A DNA stretch of 64,000 nt from Vandammella animalimorsus (GTDB lineage Bacteria > Pseudomonadota > Gammaproteobacteria > Burkholderiales > Burkholderiaceae_C), in the NCBI RefSeq assembly GCF_002285265.1, contig NZ_NSJB01000007.1:54350-118349 (forward strand), read 5' to 3'. The notes below the pieces were generated by a model, which saw nothing but the letters and a program-made list of their open reading frames with translations, ran no database searches and was not told the DNA's origin. A program made the position numbers and the translations under genes. Positions within the stretch are counted from its first letter, which is position 1; the number at the start of each line of letters is the position of its first letter. Of the stretch, positions 18,106 through 27,837 are shown piece after piece.

Positions 18106-18270
18106 GGCATCAGAAGGCAAAACACAAAGCCCGCTATTATCCGCGCCCCTTGTGCGGCGCGCCGATGTTGGCCGGCGCTGCCGTGCGTGCCTGTGGCTGG
18201 CGCTGCAGCCGCTTCAAACCTGCGCTGCGCGCCCTGGATTTGGGCAGGGGTTCAGGGTGCCAGGGTGCGT

Positions 18271-19287
18271 TCAAGGCGCGCTCAAAGCCTGGGCCACGGC
18301 CTGCATGGCCTCGGCCAGCGCGGCCACGGGGTCGGGGGCGCTTTCGCTGAGCACCACCAGCTGCGCGCCGCTGGCGGCAATGGCCTGGGCCACGGCCTCG
18401 TCAGGGGCGGCGTGGGCCAGCACGGCGCGTGGTTTCTCGCGTGCCAGGGCTTGGGCCAAGGCTTTGGGCAGTTCGTCGTCTTTTTCCGGGGCTTGCCAGG
18501 GCACGGCCTCCAGTTGCAAGGCGGTGGCCAGGGCCTGCATGCGGGGCGATAGCAGCAGCACGGAGACATCGCTGGCCTGGGCCAGGGCGCGGCTGGCCTG
18601 GGCTTCGGCCTGTTGCAGGCGTTGCTGGATGGCGGCGAGGTTGGCTTGCAGGCGCGGCGCGGCCTGGGGCGCCAGGCGCGCCAGTGCATCGGCCATGAGC
18701 GTGGCCATGCGGGCCAGGTTGGCGCTGTCTTGCCAGGGCGGGTTGTTCAGCACGCTGGCGGCGGTGTGGCCAGTGGCATCGCCCTGATCGCCCTGGCGGG
18801 CGGGCAGGGTTACGCCGGGCAGGTCGCCTTCGATGGGGTGGGCCACGTCGATTTCCACGATGCGGATGTTGGCGCGCCGCGCCAGCGGGTAGAGCTGGTC
18901 ATCGGGCCAGATGGAGCGCAGCGTGAGCGCGGCCTGCGCCTGCGCGGCGGCAGCCAGCAGTTCGTCCTGCCCGCGCCCGGCCAGGTAGGCGGGCAGGCGG
19001 TTGGCGGGCAGGCGCGCGGGGGCCATGCGCAGCAGCTCGATGCCGCTGCCTTGCAGCAGTTGCTGGGCCAGGCCGTGCACGACGGGGTGGGCAGCCAGCA
19101 CGCGCAGCGGGGCGGCGGCAGGCGCTGCGGCGGGGCTGGCGCTTGGGGCTGCGGCGGATGCGTTGGCGGGGGCGCTGGCTGCCGGACTGGCTGCCGCGTT
19201 GGCGGCCTGGGCAGGCGCTGCGAGTAGGGCCGAGGCCAGGGCGGCCAGAGTGGTCAGGGCGAGCAAGCGGGGGCGTGGCAGGGGCAT
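18271..19287 (-). CDS. degenerate ZnuA/TroA-like substrate-binding protein
   Basis: A 338-aa exported protein, last gene of the metal-import operon. A signal peptide (LLALTTLAALASALLAAPAQ) precedes an Ala/Ser/Pro-rich linker (to about residue 60) and a cluster-A-I binding-protein fold. The place where ZnuA proteins have NPHxWLDPxN reads NPPWQDSANLARMATLMADA, so the usual metal-binding His is replaced by Pro. The NPHAYEP-type motif is also absent. It may bind a different ligand or act as an accessory. It follows the permease by 61 bp. Family placement is moderately sure; the function is inferred. Confidence 0.7.
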   Translation of the reverse strand: MPLPRPRLLALTTLAALASALLAAPAQAANAAASPAASAPANASAAAPSASPAAAPAAAPLRVLAAHPVVHGLAQQLLQGSGIELLRMAPARLPANRLPAYLAGRGQDELLAAAAQAQAALTLRSIWPDDQLYPLARRANIRIVEIDVAHPIEGDLPGVTLPARQGDQGDATGHTAASVLNNPPWQDSANLARMATLMADALARLAPQAAPRLQANLAAIQQRLQQAEAQASRALAQASDVSVLLLSPRMQALATALQLEAVPWQAPEKDDELPKALAQALAREKPRAVLAHAAPDEAVAQAIAASGAQLVVLSESAPDPVAALAEAMQAVAQALSAP

Positions 19288-19348
19288 GGCGGGTCTTTCA
19301 GGCAGGCGGCGTGGGCGTGGCATGAAGGGCAGCGGGTGGGGCGGCGCG

Positions 19349-20247
19349 CTACAGCGCCGGTTGCGCCACGCGCAGGCGCAGCAGCACGGCCAGGGTGAAC
19401 AGCGCGCCGGCGCAGAGGATGATGGCGGCGCCGGAGGGCACGGGGATGTCCAGCGCCACGGGCACGGCGATGCCCACCAGGGTGCAGGCGCTGGCAAAGG
19501 CCACGGTCAGCCAGAAGAAGCTGCGCATGGAGTGCGCCAGCAGCCGGGCGGCGGCGGCGGGGATGACCAGCAGCGCGCCCACGAGGATGGCGCCGATGAC
19601 CTTGACGGCGGCCACGGTAACCAGCGTGACCAGCATCACGAACAGGTAGTCCAGCCACTGCACGGGCAGCTTGCGCGCCTGCGCCAGCGGGGCGTGAAAG
19701 CTCGCCAGCATGGCCTGGTTGTAGCTGCGGTGCAGCGCGGCCAGGGTGAGCGCGGTGATGACCAGCAGCACGCTCAGATCGCGCCCATCGACGGTGAGCA
19801 CGGAGCCGAACAGCACGTTCTCCAGGATGTGGATGTTGATGCGCGCGGCCAGCAGCAGCAGCAGGCTGGAGCCCAGCGCCAGCGAGACGGCCAGGAACAC
19901 GCCGATCAGCGTGTCGGGCGAGAGGCCGGTGCGCCCGCGCAGGTAGTTCAGCAGCAGGCCGAACAGGATGCAAAAGCCGAACAGGCTGCCGTAGGGGTTG
20001 GCCGGCGGCTCGCCCAGCATGATGCCGATGGCGATGCCGGTCAGCGCGGCGTGGCCCACGGCCTCGGAGAAGAAGGCAAAGCGCTTGACGACCACCAGCG
20101 TGCCCAGGCCGCCCAGCAGCGGCCCCAGCAGCAGGCCGGCCAGCAGCGCGTTGACGACGAAGCCGTATTGCAGCATGGCCGGCAGCCAGCCGGCGGCCAC
20201 GCCCGATTGCAGGGCCTGGTGCAGGGTGTCGAGCAGGTCGGGCGTGA

Positions 20248-20251
<4 letters not shown>
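19349..20251 (-). CDS. metal ABC transporter permease (ZnuB/ABC-3 type)
   Basis: A 300-aa inner-membrane permease with about eight helices. Features of the ABC-3 family: FFSEAVGHAALTGIAIGIML near the N-terminus, the central HILENVLFGSVLTVDGRDL, and VKVIGAILVGALLVIPAAAA. It forms the channel for the ATPase next to it; the ATG overlaps the ATPase stop (ATGA), showing translational coupling. The metal (Zn, Mn or Fe) is not determined by the permease sequence. Confidence 0.9.
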
Positions 20252-21119
<868 letters not shown>

Positions 21120-21123
<4 letters not shown>

Positions 21124-22097
21124 GCGCGCGGCCCCCGCGATTCCTGGATGGCGCGCACCACGGTGTTCAGGTTGTGGGCCATGTCCTGCTCGAACTTGCC
21201 GGCCGTGTACGGGCCGTGCGAGATGTGCGTGAGCGGGTAGACGCGCACGCCGGTCTCGCGCACCAGGGTCTGCACGAAGCCGCCGGGGTTGTCCTGCTCG
21301 GCGAACAGCACGCGGATGTTTTGCGCGCGCATGCGCTCGACCATGCTCTTGAGCTGGGCGGCGCTGGGCTCCATGCCGTGCGCGGGCTCGACCACGGCGC
21401 TGACCTCCAGGCCGAACTCGCGCAGCAGATAGTCGTAGGCGCCGTGCACGGTGGCCACGCGAAAGCTGGCATCGGGCGCCTGCGTGACCTTGGCCAGCGC
21501 ATCGGCGCGCAGCTTGCGCAGGCGGCGGTTGTAGGCGCGGGCGTTGTCGGCAAAGAAGGCGGCGTGCGCGGGCGCGAGCTTGCCCAGCTCGCGCGCGATG
21601 GTGCTGACCTGGATCATCGACGCGCTGATGGAGATGAAGGTGTGCGGGTTCACCGCCCGGCCCTGCGGCGTGCCCAGCGCCATGGTGGACAGCAGCGGCA
21701 CGTCGGCATTGGCGTTGATGGTGGGAATGCGCGGCTTGTCGCTGGCGGCGATCATGCGCTGGGCGAAGTCGTCGTGGCCGATGGCGTTGAGCACCACCAC
21801 GTCCATCTGGCCAATGCGCTTGATGTCCTCGGCGCGCGGCTCGTAGGCATGCGGGTTGAAGCCGGCGTCGATCAGCGGCAGCACCTGGGCGCGATCGCCC
21901 ACGATGTGGCTGACGAAGCTGAAATACGGGTGCAGCGTGATGCCCACGCGCATGGGCTGATCCGCACGGGCGGCGCGGCCAGGCAGACAGGCGCTGGCGG
22001 CCAGCGCGGCCAGGCTGGCGGCGGCACGGCGGCGGGTGATGGCAGGCGCACCAGCCCGTGGCGCACGAGGAAGGAGGTGGGGGGGCAAAGCGTTCAT
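21120..22097 (-). CDS. metal ABC transporter substrate-binding protein (ZnuA/TroA-like)
   Basis: A 325-aa periplasmic binding protein. The N-terminus has an Arg-rich stretch and a hydrophobic segment (TRRRAAASLAALAASACLPG), a possible Tat or Sec signal. Classical cluster A-I ligands are present: His in FNPHAYEPRAEDIKRI, His in AVNPHTFISIS and His in VATVHGAYDYLL, plus an acidic AEQDNPGGF segment. It should deliver Zn, Mn or Fe to the permease. Its stop overlaps the ATPase start. The start at MNALPPHLL is chosen because upstream sequence looks non-coding. It differs from the second, degenerate binding protein of the same operon. Confidence 0.9.
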
Positions 22098-22161
22098 GCC
22101 TGTGTCAGAACAAGAGGGGGGAAAGGGAAGATCGACGCTGGATTGCCTCTGGGGCGGCGAC

Positions 22162-22848
22162 TCAATGGTCGCGTGCGCTGGACTGCGCCGATTGCGGCTG
22201 CCCATGCAAATGCGCGTGCAGGTGCGCGGCCACCTGTTGCCAGCCTTGCTCGATCAGGCTGGCATCGTCCAGCCCGGCGGGGGTGAGCGCAGCAGGCGCT
22301 GGATGGGCAGGCAGGGCGTGCAGCCACACATCGACCACGTTGGCGTCAGCTTCGGCCCCGGCTGAGGGCAGGCGCCAAAGCCAGGCACGCGCCGCCGCGT
22401 GGCTGGCCGCACTGGCGTTGTGGGCAGTAACAGGCATGCCCAGATAGGCATAGCGGCCTTGGCTGTGCAGCAGCGCCCACTGGCGCGGGCCGCGCTGCTG
22501 GGCCGCCAAATCATTGGCAAAGGGCGCCCAGCCCTCACTGGCCCAATGCCCAGGCTCGGGCGGGGGCAGCGCAGCGCCTGCGGCCAGCCATTCATCCAGC
22601 ACGGCCTGCAAATCGGTGTAAGCGCCCTGTTCGGCGGCGGAGAGATCCAGCGCCAGATCCACCCGGTGGGCCTGCAAGGCCGTGTGGCCGGGGCCGTGCT
22701 GGTGGTGCCACAGCACCACCAGGGCGCTGCACGCCACCACCAAGGCGGCGGTGGCCAGCACCCAGCGCGCCTCCTGGCGCGCATTGGCTGGCGGCACCTG
22801 CTGCACGCAGCCGCCGGGCAGCACCGCGCAGGCCTCAGCGGATGTCAT
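22162..22848 (-). CDS. His-rich membrane-anchored protein of metal operon (DUF6162-like?)
   Basis: A 228-aa protein with one N-terminal membrane segment (WVLATAALVVACSALVVLW) directly followed by HHQHGPGH, and a C-terminus rich in His (HLHAHLHGQ). Both clusters could bind metal at the outer face of the membrane. It sits between a small exported protein (overlap of 14 bp) and the ZnuA-like gene (64 bp), so it belongs to the metal operon. It may match the DUF6162 family that accompanies such transporters; this name is from memory and uncertain. Function unknown. Confidence 0.65.
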   Translation of the reverse strand: MTSAEACAVLPGGCVQQVPPANARQEARWVLATAALVVACSALVVLWHHQHGPGHTALQAHRVDLALDLSAAEQGAYTDLQAVLDEWLAAGAALPPPEPGHWASEGWAPFANDLAAQQRGPRQWALLHSQGRYAYLGMPVTAHNASAASHAAARAWLWRLPSAGAEADANVVDVWLHALPAHPAPAALTPAGLDDASLIEQGWQQVAAHLHAHLHGQPQSAQSSARDH

Positions 22849-23176
22849 CCTGATCGACTTCCAGCGTATGGCCTTCACCGCCTTCAAAGCGCACATAGAA
22901 GTCCTGCTTGGGGCGCTCAAAGCGCACGCGCGATTGGACATCCAGCGCGCCCTTCCACAGCGGCTTGTCCTCGTAGGAAAGCACGGAGATTTCCACACCC
23001 TTGGCATCGCTGCCGTCGGAAAAGCCGCCCTCGCACTGCACGTGCGTGCTGCCATCGGGCTGGCACTTCAGGCGCGGTGCATGGGCCAGCGCCGATGCAG
23101 CGCCCAGCAGCAAGGCCAGCGAAAGGCCCCAGGCCAGTGGACGCAGTGGGCCTGAGCGAAAAGCGGTGGTGAACAT
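22835..23176 (-). CDS. small exported protein, first gene of metal operon
   Basis: A 113-aa protein with a signal peptide (LAWGLSLALLLGAASALAHA) and a mature part of about 80 residues having two cysteines (LKCQPDGSTHVQCEGGF) that could form a disulfide, then a beta-rich acidic C-terminus (YVRFEGGEGHTLEVDQDDIR). It is the first gene downstream of the Fur-like site and is preceded by AAGGAT. Its C-terminal codons overlap the next start by 14 bp. Not recognised; probably periplasmic and part of metal uptake by context. Confidence 0.65.
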   Translation of the reverse strand: MFTTAFRSGPLRPLAWGLSLALLLGAASALAHAPRLKCQPDGSTHVQCEGGFSDGSDAKGVEISVLSYEDKPLWKGALDVQSRVRFERPKQDFYVRFEGGEGHTLEVDQDDIR

Positions 23177-23249
23177 GGTGGGGAATCCTTGAAGAAAGCA
23201 AATGGCCCGCGCCAGCGCAAACCGATGGAATTTTTCAGGCATCATTATG

Positions 23250-23267
23250 AATGAAATCAATTCTCAT
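23250..23267. promoter_or_regulatory. Fur-like operator between divergent metal genes
   Basis: AATGAAATCAATTCTCAT matches the common Fur-box form AATGATAATCATTCTCAT at 14 of 18 positions, with an AT-rich flank (ATCATTATGA). It lies in the 118-bp gap between the metal-import operon and the DUF4198 gene, where it could control both. Binding by Fur rather than Zur or another regulator is inferred. Confidence 0.5.
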
Positions 23268-23294
23268 CTGCGACTTTGAAAGAAAGGATTCAGC

Positions 23295-24044
23295 ATGATT
23301 CGCACCACTTGGCATCGTTTGCCCCTGGCCACACTGGCGCTGGCTGGGGCCAACCTGCTTGCCGGCACAGCACAGGCGCACGGCACCTGGCTGGCCCATA
23401 TCCACGGGCAGAGCACCGTGATGTACGGCCATGCGCCATCGGACACCGATGCCTACGATCCAGCCAAAGTGATCGACGCCCGCGCCCACAAAGGCGGCAA
23501 TGCCGTGCAGGCCAAGGTCGTGCCGCACGAGCAGCGCTATGCCACGCTGGAGGCCGACAAGCCCGGCGTGCTGGGTTACACGCTGCGCAGCGGCTTCTGG
23601 CACAAGGGGGCGGACGGCAAATGGCACAACCAGCCGCGCAGCGCCGCCGCCGATCCGGCCAAGGTGGAAAAAGCCATGCTGGGGGTGATGCACTCGGTCA
23701 GCTACCAGAACGCGCGCGAGCCCGCCAAAGCCCTGGGCTATGCGCTGGAGATCGTGCCCGCCGTCAACCCCGCCAAGCTGGAGGAGGGCGACAAGCTGAG
23801 CGTGCAGGTGCTCTATGAAGGCAAGCCGCTGGCGGGCGCCAAGGTCAGCGCCGATTTCTTCGATCACGATGCCGACGAAGTCACCACCGATGCCGAAGGC
23901 CGCGCCGAGCTGAAGGTGGCGCGCGAGGGCTTCAACGTGCTGGCTGTGGAGCACAGCGTCGCCCACACCAACAAGAGCGAGGCCGATACAGTGAGCATGA
24001 TGTCCTCGCTGACGTTTGAGTCCAAGCACGATCACGACCACTGA
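23295..24044 (+). CDS. DUF4198 periplasmic protein
   Basis: A 249-aa exported protein of the DUF4198 family, often found with metal transport and sometimes called NikK/CbiK-like. The signal peptide (LPLATLALAGANLLAGTAQA) is followed directly by HGTWLAHIHGQ, which would place a His at or near the mature N-terminus, a typical metal-binding position. A beta-sandwich domain follows, and the protein ends KHDHDH. AAAGGA lies about 9 bases before the ATG. It is divergent from the metal-import operon across the Fur-like site, so a shared metal role is likely. Confidence 0.8.
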   Translation: MIRTTWHRLPLATLALAGANLLAGTAQAHGTWLAHIHGQSTVMYGHAPSDTDAYDPAKVIDARAHKGGNAVQAKVVPHEQRYATLEADKPGVLGYTLRSGFWHKGADGKWHNQPRSAAADPAKVEKAMLGVMHSVSYQNAREPAKALGYALEIVPAVNPAKLEEGDKLSVQVLYEGKPLAGAKVSADFFDHDADEVTTDAEGRAELKVAREGFNVLAVEHSVAHTNKSEADTVSMMSSLTFESKHDHDH

Positions 24045-24078
24045 TCGGGCCGGGCTGCAAAACGCCCAAAACGCCCGC

Positions 24079-24128
24079 CCCAAACAAGAGGCCCGCCTGC
24101 AGCATTGCAGGCGGGCCTCTTGTTTGGG
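24079..24128. terminator. bidirectional terminator, perfect 23-bp stem
   Basis: Arms 24079-24101 and 24106-24128 are perfect inverted repeats with a GCAT loop; the stem holds GAGGCCCGCCTGCA and ends in AT-rich CAAACAAG/CTTGTTTG. It lies between the convergent DUF4198 and galU genes and can serve both. Confidence 0.9.
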
Positions 24129-24137
24129 TGAGGGCGC

Positions 24138-25043
<906 letters not shown>

Positions 25044-25131
25044 GGCAATCACAGAAAACGGGCAGGCTGCTCAGGCCAGCGGCAGCGCGCAGCCGCCGCA
25101 AAAGCACGAAGAGACACAAAGAACAAAGACA

Positions 25132-25149
25132 AAGCCCCCGCAGGGGCTT
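25132..25149 (-). terminator. ffh terminator
   Basis: On the minus strand AAGCCCC, loop TGCG, GGGGCTT is followed by TTGTCTTTG. It lies 38 bp after the ffh stop, a normal place for an intrinsic terminator. Confidence 0.75.
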
Positions 25150-25187
25150 GTGCACGGAGATTCGGCTGGGGCTTTGAGCTCAAACGC

Positions 25188-26570
25188 TCAAAACGGCAGC
25201 TTGGGCATGCCAGCACCGCCCAGCAAGCCTTTGACGCCGCCGAGCTTTTTCATCATCTTGAGCATGCCGCTGCCCTTCATTTTTTTCATCATACCTTGCA
25301 TCTGCTCGAACTCCTTGAGCAGGCGGTTGACCTCCTGCACCTGCACGCCGGCGCCTGCGGCGATGCGCTTTTTGCGCTGGGCCTTGATGAGCTCGGGGCG
25401 GCGGCGCTCCTGCGGCGTCATGCTGCAGATGATGCCTTCCTTGCGGCGCACGTCCTTTTCCACGCGCGCCATGTCCACCTGCCCGGCCTTGTCGGCCAGC
25501 TCGCCGGGCAGCTTTTCGATCAGCGAGGACAGGCCGCCCATTTGCTTCATCTGCCGCAGCTGCATCAGAAAGTCGTTCAGGTCAAAGCCGTCGCCGCTCT
25601 TGACCTTCTCGGCCAGCTTTTGCGCAGCCTGCATGTCCACGCCAGCCGAGACCTGCTCGACCAGAGCCACGATGTCGCCCATGCCCAGGATGCGCCCGGC
25701 GTGGCGCTGGGCGTCAAACAGCTCGATGCCGTCGATCTTCTCGCTCACGCCGGCGAACTTGATGGGCGCGCCGGTGATGTGCTTGACCGACAGCGCCGCG
25801 CCGCCGCGCGAGTCGCCATCGAGCTTGGTCAGCACAATGCCCGTCAGCGGCAGCGCCTCGCTGAAGGCCTTGGCGGTGTTCACCGCGTCCTGGCCCTGCA
25901 TGGCATCGACGACGAACAGCGTCTCGGCCGGCTGCAGCGCCGCGTGCAGGCCTTTGATTTCCTCCATCAGCACCTCGTCGATGGCCAGGCGCCCGGCGGT
26001 ATCGACGATCAGCACATCGAAGTAATGCTTCTTGGCGTAGTCCAGCGCGGCGCAGGCGATGTCCAGCGGCTTTTGCTCGGGCGAGCTGGGGAACCACTCG
26101 GCCCCGGCCTGGGCGGTGACGGTCTTGAGCTGCTCGATGGCCGCCGGGCGGTACACGTCGCCCGAGACGGTCAGCACCTTTTTCTTCATGCGCTCGCGCA
26201 GCAGCCGCGCGATCTTGGCCGTGGTGGTGGTCTTGCCCGCGCCTTGCAGGCCGGCCATCAGGATGACCGCCGGCGGCTGCACGTTCAGGCGCAGCTCGGC
26301 CTGGCCCTCGCCCATGGTGGCGGCCAGCTCCTGGTTGACGATGCCCACCAGCGCCTGGCCGGGCTTGAGCGAGCCCACGACCTCCTGGCCCAGGGCCTTT
26401 TCCTTGACGCGGGCGATGAAGTCGCGCACCACGGGCAGGGCCACGTCCGCCTCCAGCAGCGCCATGCGCACTTCGCGCAGCATGTCCTGCACATTGGCCT
26501 CGGTGATGCGGGCCTGGCCGCGCATCTCCTTGACGAGGCGCGAGAGCTTGTCACTCAGGGCAGATGCCAT
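25188..26570 (-). CDS. ffh: signal recognition particle protein
   Basis: A 460-aa SRP54 GTPase that brings nascent membrane proteins to FtsY and the translocon. It has an N-terminal helical domain (MASALSDKLSRLVKEMRGQA), G1 GLQGAGKTTTTAK, DTAGR, TKLDGDSRGG and a Met-rich M domain at the C-terminus (MQGMMKKMKGSGMLKMMKK) that binds 4.5S RNA and signal peptides. Start at MASAL gives the normal length; the longer open frame upstream is not coding. The divergent neighbour is a CcsA/HemX-like gene, the usual Burkholderiales arrangement. The 4.5S RNA gene is not seen in the window. Confidence 0.97.
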   Translation of the reverse strand: MASALSDKLSRLVKEMRGQARITEANVQDMLREVRMALLEADVALPVVRDFIARVKEKALGQEVVGSLKPGQALVGIVNQELAATMGEGQAELRLNVQPPAVILMAGLQGAGKTTTTAKIARLLRERMKKKVLTVSGDVYRPAAIEQLKTVTAQAGAEWFPSSPEQKPLDIACAALDYAKKHYFDVLIVDTAGRLAIDEVLMEEIKGLHAALQPAETLFVVDAMQGQDAVNTAKAFSEALPLTGIVLTKLDGDSRGGAALSVKHITGAPIKFAGVSEKIDGIELFDAQRHAGRILGMGDIVALVEQVSAGVDMQAAQKLAEKVKSGDGFDLNDFLMQLRQMKQMGGLSSLIEKLPGELADKAGQVDMARVEKDVRRKEGIICSMTPQERRRPELIKAQRKKRIAAGAGVQVQEVNRLLKEFEQMQGMMKKMKGSGMLKMMKKLGGVKGLLGGAGMPKLPF

Positions 26571-26657
26571 GGTCGAGATTCTCCAAAGGAAAAGCCCGGC
26601 AGCGCCGGCCGGGGGCGGCGCGCGGGCTGGGCGGCCAGCATGCCGCAGGGCCAAAAC

Positions 26658-26697
26658 GCCCGTGGCGATGCCATGTCCGAATGGCATCGCCACGGGC
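26658..26697. repeat. 17-bp perfect palindrome between ffh and the CcsA-like gene
   Basis: GCCCGTGGCGATGCCAT (26658-26674) is repeated inverted at 26681-26697 over the loop GTCCGA. It stands between divergent genes, 29 bp before the + strand start, so it is not a terminator for either gene. It could form a hairpin in the leader transcript or be a regulator site. Confidence 0.8.
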
Positions 26698-26725
26698 CGC
26701 GCAAGCAGCGCAGTACACTTTGCGC

Positions 26726-27538
26726 ATGATTGTACCCAGCGCACCTGCAGGCCCTCCCATGGCCTTGGCCATTGCCGCGGCCACGGCGTATTTGTTGACG
26801 GCTGCGCTGGCCTTGCGCGGCGGCCAGGGCCACCCGCCGCGCTTGGCCCTGCTGGCGGCCTGGCTGCTGCATTTGCTGGTCATCGCGCTGGGCTTTTTGC
26901 AGCACGGCCTGCATTTTGGCTTTGGCCCGGCGCTGTCCGTCACAGGCTGGCTGGTGCTGACGGTGTATGCGGTCGAATTCCAAGTCCTGCCGCGCCTGCC
27001 GGCGCAGCGCTGGCTGATGGTGCTGGGCGCGCTGTCGGTGCTGGTGGGGGCGCTGTTTCCCGGCCAGGCGCTCAATGAGCAGACCGGCGCCTGGATGGCC
27101 GTGCACCTGGCGCTGGGCATTGCCTCCTACGGCCTGTTTGCCGCGGCCGTGGCGCATGGCTGGCTGATGCGCCGCGCCGAAAAGCGCATGCGCACCGCGC
27201 GCAGCGCCCTGGACGGCCAGCACGACGCCGAGCTACCGCTGCTGGCGCTGGAGCGCCTGACCTTTCGCTTCGCCCAGGCGGGGTTTGCCCTGCTGACGGC
27301 CACCTTCGTGGCCGGCTTTTTCTTTGGTGAGCAAGTCCATGGCCGCGCCTGGGCCTGGCGCCACAAGGAGGTCTTCGCTGCGCTGGCCTGGCTGACGTTT
27401 GCCGCGCTGCTGTGGGCGCGCTGGCGCCAGGGCCTGCGGGGCAAAAAGGCCGTGCGCCTGCTCAACGCCGGGGCGCTGCTGCTGCTGCTGGCCTACGTGG
27501 GCTCGCGCTTCGTGCTGGAGGTGCTGCTGCAGCGCTGA
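26726..27538 (+). CDS. CcsA/HemX-like cytochrome c assembly membrane protein
   Basis: A 270-aa membrane protein with about eight helices, of the cytochrome c assembly/inner membrane YpjD type. It has HxxxG-like segments in the conserved order: LLHLLVIALGFLQHGL, the central AWMAVHLALGIASYGLFAAA with the conserved His, FFFGEQVHGRAWAWRHKEV, and the final Arg-rich loop. It starts at MIVPSAPAGPP. It is divergent from ffh and followed 48 bp later by a PP0621-like gene and the PilS-like kinase. A heme-related role is inferred from the family. Confidence 0.88.
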   Translation: MIVPSAPAGPPMALAIAAATAYLLTAALALRGGQGHPPRLALLAAWLLHLLVIALGFLQHGLHFGFGPALSVTGWLVLTVYAVEFQVLPRLPAQRWLMVLGALSVLVGALFPGQALNEQTGAWMAVHLALGIASYGLFAAAVAHGWLMRRAEKRMRTARSALDGQHDAELPLLALERLTFRFAQAGFALLTATFVAGFFFGEQVHGRAWAWRHKEVFAALAWLTFAALLWARWRQGLRGKKAVRLLNAGALLLLLAYVGSRFVLEVLLQR

Positions 27539-27586
27539 GCGCTGAGCGCCATCACGGCCCACGGGCAACACTGGACGGTTTTTCTC

Positions 27587-27835
27587 ATGCTGCAAAAACT
27601 CTTTCTCACAAGCCTGGTGCTGGTGGTGGCCGTGCTGGCCTGGGCGCGGCTGCGGCGCAGCCGCATGGCAGGCGCTCAGGCCCGGCCTGGCTTGCCGCCC
27701 AAGCCCGTCGCCATGGTGCCCTGCCAGGTCTGCGGCGCGCAGGTAGACCAGCGCCTGGCCACGCCCGACGGGCCGGGCCATTATTTGTGCCGCGAGCACC
27801 GCCATCTGGCGCGGCAGTTGCAGCGGGGGGGCTGA
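27587..27835 (+). CDS. PP0621-like small membrane protein with Cys pair
   Basis: An 82-aa protein with one N-terminal membrane helix (LFLTSLVLVVAVLAWARL) and a C-terminal zinc-ribbon-like half site VPCQVCGAQV followed by HYLCREHRHLA. This matches the PP0621 family, common just before PilS-like kinases in Pseudomonas and Burkholderiales. The stop is 2 bp before the next ATG, so it is probably translationally coupled to the kinase. Function unknown. Confidence 0.8.
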   Translation: MLQKLFLTSLVLVVAVLAWARLRRSRMAGAQARPGLPPKPVAMVPCQVCGAQVDQRLATPDGPGHYLCREHRHLARQLQRGG

Positions 27836-27837
27836 GC

